Shown: positions 26,146 through 35,544, counted from the first letter of the stretch. The stretch: DNA of 64,000 nucleotides from Paraburkholderia guartelaensis (GCF_004353905.1 NZ_SMOD01000031.1:1-64000), one strand, 5' to 3'. The notes: a model not told the origin generated them from the letters alone. Made by a program: numbers and translations.

Positions 26146-27467
26146 GCGAATCAACGCGCGAACATTACCGCGATGCTTTCCGCACGATGGCGGGAACGCT
26201 GGCGGGCGTCGAGTTGCCGTGGTTGCGCAAGGCGAGGCGGCACGCGTTCGACCGGTTCGAGACGCTGGGCTTTCCCGGCACGCAACTCGAAGCGTGGAAA
26301 TACACCAATGTGATGGCGATTGCGAAGCCGCATTGGCATTTCATGCCTTCGGACGGCGAGCACACCGACTATGCCCGCCTGATCGACGACCTCGTACCCG
26401 CCGATGCGGGCGGGCGTATCGTGTTCGTGAACGGCCGTCACGCGCCGAAACTCTCGTCCTTGCCGCCTTTGCCGGAAGGCGCGTTTGTCGGCACGCTCGC
26501 ACAGGCAATACGCAGGATTCCTGAGCGGGTCGAATCCATCATGGCGCGGCGTGCGCCCGAGGACGGCTTTGCGGCGCTCAACGGCGCATTTCGCAGCGAC
26601 GGCTACGTCGTTGTGCTGCCGCCCGGCTGCGCGCTGGACTGGCCGCTGCACGTGCTGTTCTTCAGCAGCGAGGCCGCGCTTGCCATGCATCCGTTCAACG
26701 CGGTCGTGGCGGAGCGCGGTGCGCGGTGCTCAATTGTCGAGCAGTTCGCGGGCATTACCGACGAGGCGTATTTCGTCAATACCGCCACGGAAATCGTCGC
26801 CGACGAAGAAGCCGACGTTCAGCATTGCCGTATCCAGCAGGAGGCGCGCAGCGCGTTTCATATCGCGCATGTAGGCGTTTCGCAGCGACGGGCAAGCCAT
26901 TTCACCTCGCACTCGTTTGCGTTTGGCGGCGCACTGTCGCGCACGCAGATCGACACGCGTCTCGATGCGGAAGACGCGCAAGTCGACCTGAACGGCCTCT
27001 ACTTCGTGAGCGCGCGGCAGCACGTGGATCATCACACGCGCATCGACCATGAGATGCCGCGCGGCACGAGTCGGGAATACTATCGCGGTGTGCTCGACGG
27101 CGCGTCACACGCGGTGTTCGATGGCCGCGTGATCGTGCATCAGGACGCGCAGCAGACGAACGCGCACCAAGGCAACGACAATCTGCTGCTCTCGCGCAAC
27201 GCCGAGATCGACACGAAGCCGCAACTGGAAATTCACGCCGACGATGTGAAGTGCACGCACGGCGCGACCGTTGGCCAGCTAGACGAGAGTCCGCTCTTTT
27301 ACCTGCGTTCGCGCGGCATAGACGAGCGTATGGCGCGCGCGCTCCTCGTGTGGTCATTCGCGCGCGTGAGCGTGGATCGCGTGGAAAGCGCCGCGCTGCG
27401 CAGCCGGCTCACGCAACAACTGCTCGCGCGTCTGCCCGGTGGCGAATACCTGCGAGGACTGTCATGA
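26142..27467 (+). CDS. sufD: Fe-S assembly protein SufD
   Basis: This 441-residue subunit pairs with SufB. The N-terminal helical part includes GFPGTQLEAWKYTNVMAIA. The beta-helix core includes SHSFAFGGALSRTQIDTRLD and the end has CTHGATVGQLDESPLFYLRS, typical of SufD. It is translationally coupled to sufC and sufS through 4-bp overlaps on both sides. Confidence 0.94.
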   Translation: MSESTREHYRDAFRTMAGTLAGVELPWLRKARRHAFDRFETLGFPGTQLEAWKYTNVMAIAKPHWHFMPSDGEHTDYARLIDDLVPADAGGRIVFVNGRHAPKLSSLPPLPEGAFVGTLAQAIRRIPERVESIMARRAPEDGFAALNGAFRSDGYVVVLPPGCALDWPLHVLFFSSEAALAMHPFNAVVAERGARCSIVEQFAGITDEAYFVNTATEIVADEEADVQHCRIQQEARSAFHIAHVGVSQRRASHFTSHSFAFGGALSRTQIDTRLDAEDAQVDLNGLYFVSARQHVDHHTRIDHEMPRGTSREYYRGVLDGASHAVFDGRVIVHQDAQQTNAHQGNDNLLLSRNAEIDTKPQLEIHADDVKCTHGATVGQLDESPLFYLRSRGIDERMARALLVWSFARVSVDRVESAALRSRLTQQLLARLPGGEYLRGLS

Positions 27468-28717
27468 ATCTACTCGAACCGGTGGGTATTCCCGACACCG
27501 AAGCGGTCATGGCCTGGCGCCGCGACTTTCCGATTCTGCGGGAAAGCGTGCACGGCAAGCCGCTCGTGTACCTCGACAACGCGGCTACGACGCAGAAACC
27601 CGCGAGCGTGATCGCCGCTGAGCAGACCTATTACGAGCACGACAATGCCAACGTGCATCGCGGCGTGCATCTGCTGTCGCAGCGCGCGACCGACGCCTAC
27701 GAGGGCGCTCGTGCCCGTATTGCGCGCTTCATTCACGCGGCGCACGACAAGGAGATCGTGTACACGCGCGGCACCACGGAAGCGATCAATCTGGTGGCGC
27801 AAAGCTACGCGCGGCCGCGCCTTCAGGCCGGCGACGAAGTGCTCATCACCGCGATGGAGCATCACTCGAATATCGTGCCTTGGCAACTCGTCTGCGCGCA
27901 GACGGGCGCGGTGCTGAAGGTCGCGCCAATCGACGACGATGGCGCGCTCGACCTCGACGCCTACGAGCGCCTGCTCGGTCCACGCACGCGCATGGTCGCG
28001 GTGGCGCATGCGTCGAACGCGCTGGGAACCGTCAATCCGCTTGCGCAGATGATCGAGCTTGCGCATGCGCGCGGCGTGCCGGTGCTGGTCGATGGCGCGC
28101 AGGCGATTGCGCATCTTCCCGTGGACGTGGCCGCGCTCGATTGCGACTTCTACGCGTTCTCGGGTCACAAGATCTACGGCCCCACCGGCATTGGCGCGCT
28201 GTACGCGAAGGCTGCGCTACTGGAAGCCATGCCGCCATGGCAGGGCGGCGGCGACATGATCCGCTCTGTAACGTTCGAGAAGACTGAGTACAACGTGATT
28301 CCGTGGCGGTTCGAAGCGGGCACGCCGAACATTGCCGGCGCGATCGGGCTCGGCGCGGCACTGGACTATGTCAGCGCGATTGGCCTGGAAGTGGCGCAGA
28401 GGCACGAGGCCGATCTGCTCACGTATGCCGACGAAGCATTGCGTGCGATGCCTAACGTGCGGAGGATTGGAACGGCGAAGGAAAAGCTCGGCATCCTCTC
28501 GTTCGTCATGGAGAACGCACACGCACACGACATCGGCACGATACTCGACCAGTGCGGCGTGGCGGTGCGCACCGGCCATCATTGCGCGATGCCGGTGATG
28601 GACCGCTACGGCGTGCCGGCCACCGTGCGCGCTTCGTTTGCGCTGTACAACACGCGCGCCGAAGTCGACGCGCTGCTGGAAGGCCTCGCGCGCGTAGAGG
28701 AGGTGTTCCCGCTATGA
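27464..28717 (+). CDS. sufS: Cysteine desulfurase SufS
   Basis: This 417-residue PLP enzyme supplies sulfur from cysteine. The PLP lysine sits in AFSGHKIYGPTGIGALY. The catalytic cysteine is in VAVRTGHHCAMPVMDRYG. The N-terminus has VYLDNAATTQKPASVI. The ATG overlaps the sufD stop by 4 bp. With SufU encoded next door, the sulfur acceptor is probably SufU, not SufE. Confidence 0.96.
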   Translation: MNLLEPVGIPDTEAVMAWRRDFPILRESVHGKPLVYLDNAATTQKPASVIAAEQTYYEHDNANVHRGVHLLSQRATDAYEGARARIARFIHAAHDKEIVYTRGTTEAINLVAQSYARPRLQAGDEVLITAMEHHSNIVPWQLVCAQTGAVLKVAPIDDDGALDLDAYERLLGPRTRMVAVAHASNALGTVNPLAQMIELAHARGVPVLVDGAQAIAHLPVDVAALDCDFYAFSGHKIYGPTGIGALYAKAALLEAMPPWQGGGDMIRSVTFEKTEYNVIPWRFEAGTPNIAGAIGLGAALDYVSAIGLEVAQRHEADLLTYADEALRAMPNVRRIGTAKEKLGILSFVMENAHAHDIGTILDQCGVAVRTGHHCAMPVMDRYGVPATVRASFALYNTRAEVDALLEGLARVEEVFPL

Positions 28718-29166
28718 GCGACTTGCGCGACCTGTATCAGGAAACGATTTTCGACCACTACAGGCGGCCGCGGAACTGTCACGCCTTGCCCGGTGCGACG
28801 CATAGTGCCGAAGGCTACAACCCGTTGTGCGGCGACCGCGTCACGTTGTATCTGCGTATCGAGGACGGCGTGGTCAAGGACGCCGGGTTCGAGGGCGCGG
28901 GGTGCGCGATTGCAACGGCTTCGGCTTCGCTGATGACCGAAGCACTCAAGGGCCGCACGCAGGCGGAAGTCGAGGCGCTGTTCGAACGCTTTCACGCGAT
29001 GGCGACGGCGCCTTCGGATCGCCCGGCCTCTGCCGAAGGGCTCGGCAAGCTCGCGGTGCTTGCGGGCGTGCGCGAATTTCCGGCGCGTATCAAATGCGCG
29101 ACGCTTGCGTGGCACACGCTGCACGCCGCGTTGCGCGACGAGCGCGGGACCGTTTCGACGGAATGA
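28714..29166 (+). CDS. sufU: SufU-type sulfur acceptor / zinc protein
   Basis: This 150-residue IscU-superfamily protein carries Cys and Asp in PLCGDRVTLYL, Cys in GAGCAIATASASLM and Cys in IKCATLAWHTLHAAL. The insertion between the second and third cysteine regions (residues about 75-115) marks SufU as opposed to IscU. SufU accepts sulfur from SufS through zinc exchange, as known from Gram-positive bacteria. It is coupled to sufS by an ATGA overlap. Confidence 0.92.
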   Translation: MSDLRDLYQETIFDHYRRPRNCHALPGATHSAEGYNPLCGDRVTLYLRIEDGVVKDAGFEGAGCAIATASASLMTEALKGRTQAEVEALFERFHAMATAPSDRPASAEGLGKLAVLAGVREFPARIKCATLAWHTLHAALRDERGTVSTE

Positions 29167-29194
29167 GGCCGCGCGGGCCAGGAGGCATATGACG

Positions 29195-29521
29195 ATGAAT
29201 ACGCAAACGGCGAGCAACGACCTGCGCGAACGCGTAATCGACGCGTTGCGCTCGGTGTTCGATCCGGAGATTCCGGTGAACATCTACGATTTGGGGCTCG
29301 TGTATCAACTCGACGTGGACGCCGAAACGGGGCGCGTGACGATCCGCATGACGCTAACTGCGCCGGGCTGCCCGGTCGCGCAGACGTTTCCCGGCACGGT
29401 CGAGGAATACGTGAACGACGTGGAGGGCGTGAGCGAGACGAACGTGGAGTTGGTCTGGGACCCGCCGTGGACGAGAGCGAGCATGTCCGAAGCCGCGCTG
29501 CTGCAACTGGGGATGCTCTGA
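29195..29521 (+). CDS. sufT: SufT / MIP18-family Fe-S maturation protein
   Basis: This 108-residue DUF59 protein has VFDPEIPVNIYDLGLVYQLD and the conserved cysteine in LTAPGCPVAQTFPG, which are typical of SufT and PaaD relatives. It helps mature or deliver Fe-S clusters. Two ATG codons are close. The ribosome site AGGAGG (29180-29185) gives 9-bp spacing to 29195 but only 3 bp to 29189, so the second is chosen. Confidence 0.9.
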   Translation: MNTQTASNDLRERVIDALRSVFDPEIPVNIYDLGLVYQLDVDAETGRVTIRMTLTAPGCPVAQTFPGTVEEYVNDVEGVSETNVELVWDPPWTRASMSEAALLQLGML

Positions 29522-29522
29522 T

Positions 29523-29855
29523 ATGGCCAACTGGGTGGACGTGGCGCCATACGCCGAGTTTCAAACGGGTTCCGTGCGCAGCGTCGATGTGGACGGCACA
29601 GCGGTCGCCGTTTTCAATCTCGAAGGGACCTGCTATGCCATCGAGGACACCTGTCCGCACGACGGCGGCGTGCTCACGGGCGGCGACGTGGAGGGCGACG
29701 AAGTGATTTGCCCGCGCCATGGCGCCCGGTTCTGCATCAAGACGGGGAAGGTCCTCGCGCCGCCCGCGTACGAGGACGTTGCGGTGTTCGAGGTGCGCGT
29801 GGAAGCGGGCATCGTGCAGGTGCGGGATTCGCGCTGGGACGAGGGCTTTTCCTGA
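29523..29855 (+). CDS. Rieske-type 2Fe-2S ferredoxin
   Basis: This 110-residue soluble Rieske protein has both cluster motifs: CPHDGGVL at about residue 43 and CPRHGARFCIKTG at about 62. It resembles BphF/NirD-type small ferredoxins that pass electrons to oxygenases or reductases. It starts 1 bp after sufT and so is the last gene of the suf operon. It could be a client or an electron source for cluster assembly. Confidence 0.93.
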   Translation: MANWVDVAPYAEFQTGSVRSVDVDGTAVAVFNLEGTCYAIEDTCPHDGGVLTGGDVEGDEVICPRHGARFCIKTGKVLAPPAYEDVAVFEVRVEAGIVQVRDSRWDEGFS

Positions 29856-29990
29856 GCGCGGGGGCCATGTCAGCGCCTCACACACGGTTGTCGGCGGCAT
29901 AATGGGTGCGCGGATTGGCGAAAGCGGTGGCTTGTACCGATCGCGCCGGTCTCCGCGCTTTGCATGCGTTGCAACTATCGAGAGGCATCC

Positions 29991-30206
29991 ATGAAGGCTC
30001 TGTTCCATCTGGCGGCAGCCGCCGCGGCAGGCACCCTAGTCATGTTTTATCTGGACCCGGTTTCCGGCCCGCGTCGCCGCGCAAAACTGCGCACCCCGCC
30101 GTTTTCGCGACGTGGCGGCCGTGCGAACGCCCACGGCCATGCGGCTGAACTGGGCGTAGACGGCGAACTGGCGGGCCCGGGCGGCGGCATTGGCACTGCG
30201 CCGTGA
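29991..30206 (+). CDS. 71-residue N-terminally anchored small protein
   Basis: The gene starts at 29991 with GAGG 6 bp upstream. Residues 4-21 (LFHLAAAAAAGTLVMFYL) form a hydrophobic segment that ends in DPVSGPRRRAKLR. The remainder is basic and Gly-rich. This DPxxGxRRRA form recurs in small YtxH-like membrane proteins. Function unknown. Confidence 0.55.
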   Translation: MKALFHLAAAAAAGTLVMFYLDPVSGPRRRAKLRTPPFSRRGGRANAHGHAAELGVDGELAGPGGGIGTAP

Positions 30207-30275
30207 GCGCGTCAAGGCGAGTGTCTTGCGCAAGGGCGGCTGTGAAATGGAAACAACTCGCAGAGGGAGTCCACC

Positions 30276-31022
30276 ATGTCCGCTCTTTTGCCCGACCTGA
30301 ATCATCGCGTTGCGCTGGTGACCGGCGGGTCGCGCGGCATCGGGCGCGCCATTGCCGTGGCGCTGGCTTCGGCTGGCGCGGCGGTTGGCGTGAACTACCG
30401 GCAGCGCGCTGACGAGGCGGACCAGGTCGTCGCGCAGATCGAAAGCGCCGGAGGCCGCGCGTTCGCCGTGCGCGCCGATGTGTCGGTGGCAAGCGAGGTC
30501 ACGAGCATGATCGGCGAGATCGAGCGCCGCCTCGGCGCGGTCGATGTGCTCGTGAACAACGCGGGCACGGGCACCTTCAGCGACATCGAGACGCTTACCG
30601 AGGTCGAATTCGATCACACGCTCGCGGTCAACCTCAAGTCGGCGTTTCTCTGCACACAGGCGGTGTTGCCCGGCATGCGCGCGCGCCGCTGGGGGCACAT
30701 CGTCAATCTTTCGTCGGTCGCCGCACGCGGCGCAGGCGCCGTCGGCGTTCACTACAACGCGTCGAAAGCGGGCCTCGAAGGCCTGACGCGAGGCTACGCC
30801 TCACGCGTGGCACGAGAAGGCGTGACCGTGAACGCCGTGGCGCCAGGGCCCATCGACACGGAAATGGCCGCGCCGCTGAAAGCCGCGAACATCGCCGAGC
30901 GGCTGCCCGTTGGCCGCCTCGGCGAAGCGGAGGAGGTCGCCCAGGTCGTGTTGATGGTGGTCGGCAATGGCTTCGTCACGGGGCAGACCATTGCCGTCAA
31001 CGGCGGCATCAGTTTCATCTAG
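30276..31022 (+). CDS. Short-chain dehydrogenase, FabG-like
   Basis: This 248-residue SDR has the nucleotide motif VTGGSRGIGRAIAVAL, the NNAG motif at about residue 90 and the catalytic Ser-Tyr-Lys set in NLSSVAARGAGAVGVHYNASK. The C-terminal VTGQTIAVNGGISF is typical of 3-oxoacyl-ACP or acetoacetyl-CoA reductases. A ribosome site AGGGAG precedes the ATG. It stands alone, so its natural substrate is open. Confidence 0.88.
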   Translation: MSALLPDLNHRVALVTGGSRGIGRAIAVALASAGAAVGVNYRQRADEADQVVAQIESAGGRAFAVRADVSVASEVTSMIGEIERRLGAVDVLVNNAGTGTFSDIETLTEVEFDHTLAVNLKSAFLCTQAVLPGMRARRWGHIVNLSSVAARGAGAVGVHYNASKAGLEGLTRGYASRVAREGVTVNAVAPGPIDTEMAAPLKAANIAERLPVGRLGEAEEVAQVVLMVVGNGFVTGQTIAVNGGISFI

Positions 31023-31393
31023 GCCGCCTGTTCCATTCCGGGCCGCTGCACTGCGGCTCAATTCATTTAGTTCAGCTTGTTTGCTAACCGGCGCGCGAAC
31101 GGTGCGCAAGCGGTGCGCAATCTTCATACCTGAATTCAAGGCGGCCCTTATCGTTGCGTCAGCAACTGAGCGTGCCAATTGAGTGCCAATCGAGTGCCGA
31201 TTCAGCGTCAAACTTTCCAATCGAAAATATTTCGTAAGGAGTCTGACGCCGAGCATTCATACCTCGATGCTCTAATCCTCATGCCGTGTAGCCTCCGCAT
31301 TCAGCTGGCATGAGCGCCACGATGCGAGCTGCATAACGCCTTCACCCGGCTTCACGGTGATCCCGACAATACGAAACCAACCAGGAGCCGAAA
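31023..31393. other. Intergenic region upstream of the acid phosphatase, with three 11-bp direct repeats
   Basis: No gene was found in these 371 bases. Positions 31172-31204 hold three tandem 11-mers, GTGCCAATTGA, GTGCCAATCGA and GTGCCGATTCA. The 11-bp period equals one DNA turn and is the spacing of Pho-box repeats, but the sequence is not the classical CTGTCAT. An AT-rich stretch (AAAATATTTC) 20 bp further on could hold a -10 box. Confidence 0.45.
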
Positions 31394-33064
31394 ATGCAAT
31401 GGCGTCATATCGCAGTTGGTTCGCTCACAGCCGCAGCATTCGCATCGACAGTTGCGTGGAGTGCTGGTGACGATCACGACAAGAATCATCCGGAACACAA
31501 TCACACCGCCACCCCGATCAAGCACCTGGTCGTGATTTATGGCGAGAACGTGTCGTTCGACCATTACTTCGCGACCTATCCGCATGCGACCAACCCGTCG
31601 GGCGAGCCTGCATTCAAGGCGCAACCCGGCACGCCCGAGGTGAACGGTCTCTCGGGCACGCTGCTGACGAACAACCCGAACTACACGAATACGGCCAATG
31701 GCGCGGGCGCGGCCAATCCGTTCCGTCTGGACCGCACGCAGGCCGCCACGGCCGACCAGAACCACGCTTATACGGCCGAGCAGCAAGCGTACGACAACGG
31801 CCACGCCGACCTCTTCCCGTTGTACACGGGTAACGGTACGAGCGGCGGCGCCGGGGCGTTTGGCACGAAGGGCCAGGTGATGGGCTATTACGACGGCAAC
31901 ACGGTCACGGCGCTGTGGAACTACGCGCAGCACTTCGCGATGAGCGATAACGCCTATACGTCGACCTACGGTCCTTCGACGCCCGGCGCGCTCGAAGTGG
32001 TCTCGGGCCAGACCAACGGCATGAAGGTTGTGCTCACAACGAAGAAGCCGTCGACCGCTGGTTCGTACTATGTGAACGACGGGCAGAACGGCTTTACGAT
32101 GATCAACGACGTCGATCCGGCCTACGACCTCTGCTCGAGCACGACCGACACGGCGCAGATGACCGGCAAGAATATCGGCGACCTGCTGAACGCGCGTAGT
32201 GTCTCGTGGGGCGGCTTCATGGGCGGCTTCAACCTCGCGACGACGAACAGCAACGGCACGACCGGCTGCAAGCGCAGCACGGTCTCGCCGGTGGTGGGCT
32301 CGGCGACCGCCGACTATATTCCGCACCACAACTGGTTCCAGTACTACGCCTCGACGTCGAATCCGCAGCATCTGCGTCCGAGCTCGCTCGCCGCGATCGG
32401 CCATACCGTGGGCAAGAACGGCAACGCCGACCCGGCGAATCACCAGTACGATACCGACGACTTCTTCGCTGCCGTGAAGGCGGGCAATTTCCCGTCGGTG
32501 AGCTTCCTGAAGGCCCCGGCCTACCAGGATGGCCACGCTGGCTATTCGGATCCGCTCGACGAGCAGGCTTTCGTCGCGAAGGTCGTGAACTTCCTGCAGG
32601 AACAGCATGACTGGGAAGATACGGCCGTTATCGTGGCATGGGATGATTCGGACGGCTGGTACGACCACGCGTACACGCAACCCACGAGCGCTTCGTACGA
32701 TAGCGTTGCCGACCAGCTGACCGCAGCCGGCATCTGCGGCACGGGCTCGGCGCCGGCCGGTCTGAACGGCAAGCCCGTGAACGGCCGCTGCGGCCCGGGC
32801 ACGCGCATTCCGTTCGTCGTGATCTCGCCGTGGGCGCGTGAGAACTACGTCGACCATACGCTGATCGACCAGTCCTCCGTGGTGCGTTTCATCGAAGACA
32901 ACTGGCTTGATGGTCAGCGCATCGGCGGCGGTTCGTTCGATGCGACGGCGGGCAGCATCATGGGCATGTTCGACTTCGACCGCCGCGGCCGCGGCCACGA
33001 AGACCGCAGGCTGTTCCTCGATCCGACGACGGGCGTAGCGCTCGACAAGGCACCGAAGGTCTGA
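31394..33064 (+). CDS. AcpA-type acid phosphatase / phospholipase C-like phosphoesterase
   Basis: This 556-residue exported enzyme of the alkaline-phosphatase-like phosphoesterase family (PF04185) has a signal peptide at 1-24 (SLTAAAFASTVAWSA). The metal-site motif VVIYGENVSFDHYFATYPH is followed by LSGTLLTNNPNYTNTA. DDSDGWYDHAY lies near residue 420, and the end has VRFIEDNWLDG. This architecture matches the AcpA group, which releases phosphate from organic phosphates in the periplasm or outside. The ribosome site is AGGAG. Phosphate regulation is suggested, not shown, by repeats upstream. Confidence 0.88.
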   Translation: MQWRHIAVGSLTAAAFASTVAWSAGDDHDKNHPEHNHTATPIKHLVVIYGENVSFDHYFATYPHATNPSGEPAFKAQPGTPEVNGLSGTLLTNNPNYTNTANGAGAANPFRLDRTQAATADQNHAYTAEQQAYDNGHADLFPLYTGNGTSGGAGAFGTKGQVMGYYDGNTVTALWNYAQHFAMSDNAYTSTYGPSTPGALEVVSGQTNGMKVVLTTKKPSTAGSYYVNDGQNGFTMINDVDPAYDLCSSTTDTAQMTGKNIGDLLNARSVSWGGFMGGFNLATTNSNGTTGCKRSTVSPVVGSATADYIPHHNWFQYYASTSNPQHLRPSSLAAIGHTVGKNGNADPANHQYDTDDFFAAVKAGNFPSVSFLKAPAYQDGHAGYSDPLDEQAFVAKVVNFLQEQHDWEDTAVIVAWDDSDGWYDHAYTQPTSASYDSVADQLTAAGICGTGSAPAGLNGKPVNGRCGPGTRIPFVVISPWARENYVDHTLIDQSSVVRFIEDNWLDGQRIGGGSFDATAGSIMGMFDFDRRGRGHEDRRLFLDPTTGVALDKAPKV

Positions 33065-33146
33065 GCGATCAGAAGCGCTGATCGCTGAAGTGTAGAAAAG
33101 AGCGCGCCCCTGCCAGATTCGTCAGGCAGGGGCGCGCTGTGTTTTT
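33065..33146 (+). terminator. Double hairpin terminator between convergent genes
   Basis: GCGATCAG/CTGATCGC (33065-33085) directly follows the phosphatase stop codon. A stronger 14-bp stem AGCGCGCCCCTGCC / GGCAGGGGCGCGCT (33101-33138) is followed by TGTGTTTTT. It lies just before the end of the leftward MFS gene at 33157. Confidence 0.88.
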
Positions 33147-33156
33147 CGGCAGTCGA

Positions 33157-34527
33157 TCACGCGGGGTGGGAAGCGTGCCCGTGATCGCCTGTTCCGCGCG
33201 CGTCGTCGTACTCGCGCGAAATATCCTTGTTCGTGTAATCGCCCATGCGCCACGCGGCGAGCAGACTGATCACCCCGCACACGGCGATATAGATCGCGAT
33301 TGCATAACCCGTGTGGTAGAACGCGAAGAGCGCCGTTGCGATCAACGGCGCCGGGCCGCCCGCAATCACGGAAGCCAGCTGATAACCGAGTGAGGCGCCG
33401 CTGTAACGCAGCCGCCCTGTGAACGATTCGGCGATGAACGCCGCCTGCGGTCCATAGAGCATGGCGTGCGGTACGAGCGACAGCACCACGGCCGCGAAAA
33501 TCAAAGCCGTGTTTTTCGTGTCCAGCATGCCGAAGTAAATAAAGCCGAAGATGCCCGCGGCCAGCGCGCCGATCATGTACATGCGCTTGCGTCCGATCAG
33601 GTCGGACACGTGCCCAAAGAACGGAATGGTCACGAACTGCAGAACGGCGGCAGCCAGAACCGCAGTGAGCATGAGGTCGCGCGAAACGTGCAGTGTCTTC
33701 ACGCCATACGTGAAGACGAACGCCGTGTAGATGTAGAACGGCGCCTGTTCGGCCATGCGCGCCAACGCCGAGAGGAGAATGTCCTTGGGCTGGCGACGAA
33801 TGACTTCGAGCATCGGCGTTTTCTCGATTTTGTTCTCGGCGAGGAGCTTCGCGAAGATCGGCGTTTCAAGGATGCTCAGCCGGATATAGAGGCCGATCGC
33901 GACAAGCACGATGCTCAGCAGGAACGGCACTCGCCATCCCCACGTCATGAACGCGTCTCCGGAGAACGCGCTGACGGCGAGCACCACGAGATTGGCGATA
34001 AAGAGCCCCGCCGGCACGCCGAATTGCGGCCACGAAGCGACGAAGCCGCGGTGCGAATTGGTGCGCGCCCATTCCATCGACATCAGGACCGAGCCGCCCC
34101 ATTCGCCGCCCACGCCCACGCCCTGAATGAAGCGCAGCACCGTGAGCAGAACGGCGCCCCAGATACCGATGGATGCATAGGTCGGAACAAAGGCCACGGC
34201 GAAGGTGGCGAGCCCCATGAGCAGCAGCGTGACGATCAGCGTGGCTTTGCGGCCGACGCGATCGCCGTAGTGGCCGAATATGGCCGCGCCGACTGGCCGT
34301 GCGACGAAACCCACGGCATAGATCAGAAAGGCCTGCAGGGTGCCAACGAGCGGGTCGGATTCAGGAAAGTACAGTTTCGCGAAGATTAGCCCGGTGACAA
34401 TGCTGTAGAGGAAAAAGTCGTACCATTCGATCGTCGTGCCGATGGTGCTGGCAATCACAGCGCGGCGCAACTGGCGATGGGCGTCTTCCTCCGAAAGGAG
34501 CGTGGCTCCCGGTTGATCGGCATTCAT
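33157..34527 (-). CDS. MFS metabolite:proton symporter (MHS family)
   Basis: This 456-residue inner-membrane permease has about 12 spans. It belongs to the metabolite:H+ symporter family (ShiA, ProP, KgtP relatives), as shown by IGTTIEWYDFFLYSIVTGL near the start, GDRVGRKATLIVTLLLMG in loop 2-3 and RFIQGVGVGGEWGGSVLMSM in helix 4-5. Start at 34527 is chosen for its GGGGG-type ribosome site and the fit to family starts. The substrate is probably a carboxylate, but cannot be named. Confidence 0.88.
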   Translation of the reverse strand: MNADQPGATLLSEEDAHRQLRRAVIASTIGTTIEWYDFFLYSIVTGLIFAKLYFPESDPLVGTLQAFLIYAVGFVARPVGAAIFGHYGDRVGRKATLIVTLLLMGLATFAVAFVPTYASIGIWGAVLLTVLRFIQGVGVGGEWGGSVLMSMEWARTNSHRGFVASWPQFGVPAGLFIANLVVLAVSAFSGDAFMTWGWRVPFLLSIVLVAIGLYIRLSILETPIFAKLLAENKIEKTPMLEVIRRQPKDILLSALARMAEQAPFYIYTAFVFTYGVKTLHVSRDLMLTAVLAAAVLQFVTIPFFGHVSDLIGRKRMYMIGALAAGIFGFIYFGMLDTKNTALIFAAVVLSLVPHAMLYGPQAAFIAESFTGRLRYSGASLGYQLASVIAGGPAPLIATALFAFYHTGYAIAIYIAVCGVISLLAAWRMGDYTNKDISREYDDARGTGDHGHASHPA

Positions 34528-34697
34528 TTCGCACCCCCAAGGCAAGGGCGATATGGCCAATGCAAAACGCATGGCCAGGGTCCCGGTGGTGCGCAAAAAA
34601 CGTGCCCCAATCTGCCGGGATGTTGGCTTCGCCGGAATCGCATGGAAGTGATACGTCCCTCGCTATCGCTCCATCGTGATCGGCATGGGTTGAGACG

Positions 34698-34732
34698 TTG
34701 TTATACAAGTAGATGGTATATCACGTTGTGAT
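34698..34732. promoter_or_regulatory. Two palindromes TTGTTATACAA and ATCACGTTGTGAT, candidate GntR-type operators
   Basis: TTGT-TAT-ACAA (34698-34708) and ATCAC-GTT-GTGAT (34720-34732) lie in the divergent interval between the MFS gene and the membrane protein at 34795. TTGTxxxACAA forms are typical of GntR-family sites. No regulator gene is next to them. Confidence 0.35.
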
Positions 34733-34794
34733 GCAGTGTGCGCATTTCGAATGAATTCGCCATGCGGCGGTGCATCACGCAGGATGGAGACGCG

Positions 34795-35535
34795 ATGATC
34801 CCTCGGCTATCTTCGCAGGCGCTCAGCCCCTCGGAATATATTGCGCGGCATCTGCAGGATTTCGCTTCGTCCACGCCAGCTTCGGCGATCGTGGATCAGC
34901 ATCCGCAATGGTTCGTGTGGAATGAGGGCGTATTCGCGGTTGCGGGCATTCTGTTCGTTGTGCTCGCATGCATCGGCGCGCGCCGGGACAAGTGGGCGCT
35001 GTTTACGCTCACGCCTGGGGTGTCGTTCGGCAGGCGTCTGTATGTCTGGTGGTCCTGCGCCTGGCGTCAGTGGCTCGCGAGCGCGCTGCTCTTCGTGGTG
35101 GCGTTCTCCGTGCTGCGTCTCTCGCTGGGTATGATTGCCACGCCGCTCATGGCGTTCGCCGCGAACCGGGTTCCGCACGACATCGCGCAATCGTCGCCGG
35201 CCGTTTCGCTTGCGATAGCCGGCATGCCTTTCATCGTGCCCATGCTCGCGTATTTGCTGCTCAGCCTGCCGCTCGTGGGGTACATGGTGCGGCGCGGGCT
35301 GGCCGCGCACGCCATGCCCGCGCCCAGGCGCTTCGGCTTCTGGCGCGCCACGCTGCTCGGCTTGATCACGTATGCGTGGACCTTGCCGGCAAGCCTCGCC
35401 ATTGCCAATGTCGGGGTCTCCTCTGCGCATCCAGTCGCGAATGCACTGCGCGCGATACTGCTCGTGGCCTGGGGCATGTATATCGTGCTGCCGCGCCAGG
35501 CGCGCAGCGTCGCGCGCCTGGCCGCCCCTCGCTAG
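34795..35535 (+). CDS. Uncharacterised multi-span membrane protein
   Basis: The ATG at 34795 is preceded by AGGATGGAG. The 246-residue product has about five hydrophobic segments: VFAVAGILFVVLACIGA, WLASALLFVVAFSVL, GMPFIVPMLAYLLLSLPLVG, FWRATLLGLITYAWTLP and ALRAILLVAWGMYIVLP. They are separated by short basic loops. No transport or enzyme motif is visible. It ends 9 bp from the convergent peroxidase gene. Confidence 0.65.
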   Translation: MIPRLSSQALSPSEYIARHLQDFASSTPASAIVDQHPQWFVWNEGVFAVAGILFVVLACIGARRDKWALFTLTPGVSFGRRLYVWWSCAWRQWLASALLFVVAFSVLRLSLGMIATPLMAFAANRVPHDIAQSSPAVSLAIAGMPFIVPMLAYLLLSLPLVGYMVRRGLAAHAMPAPRRFGFWRATLLGLITYAWTLPASLAIANVGVSSAHPVANALRAILLVAWGMYIVLPRQARSVARLAAPR

Positions 35536-35544
35536 CGGGAACCT

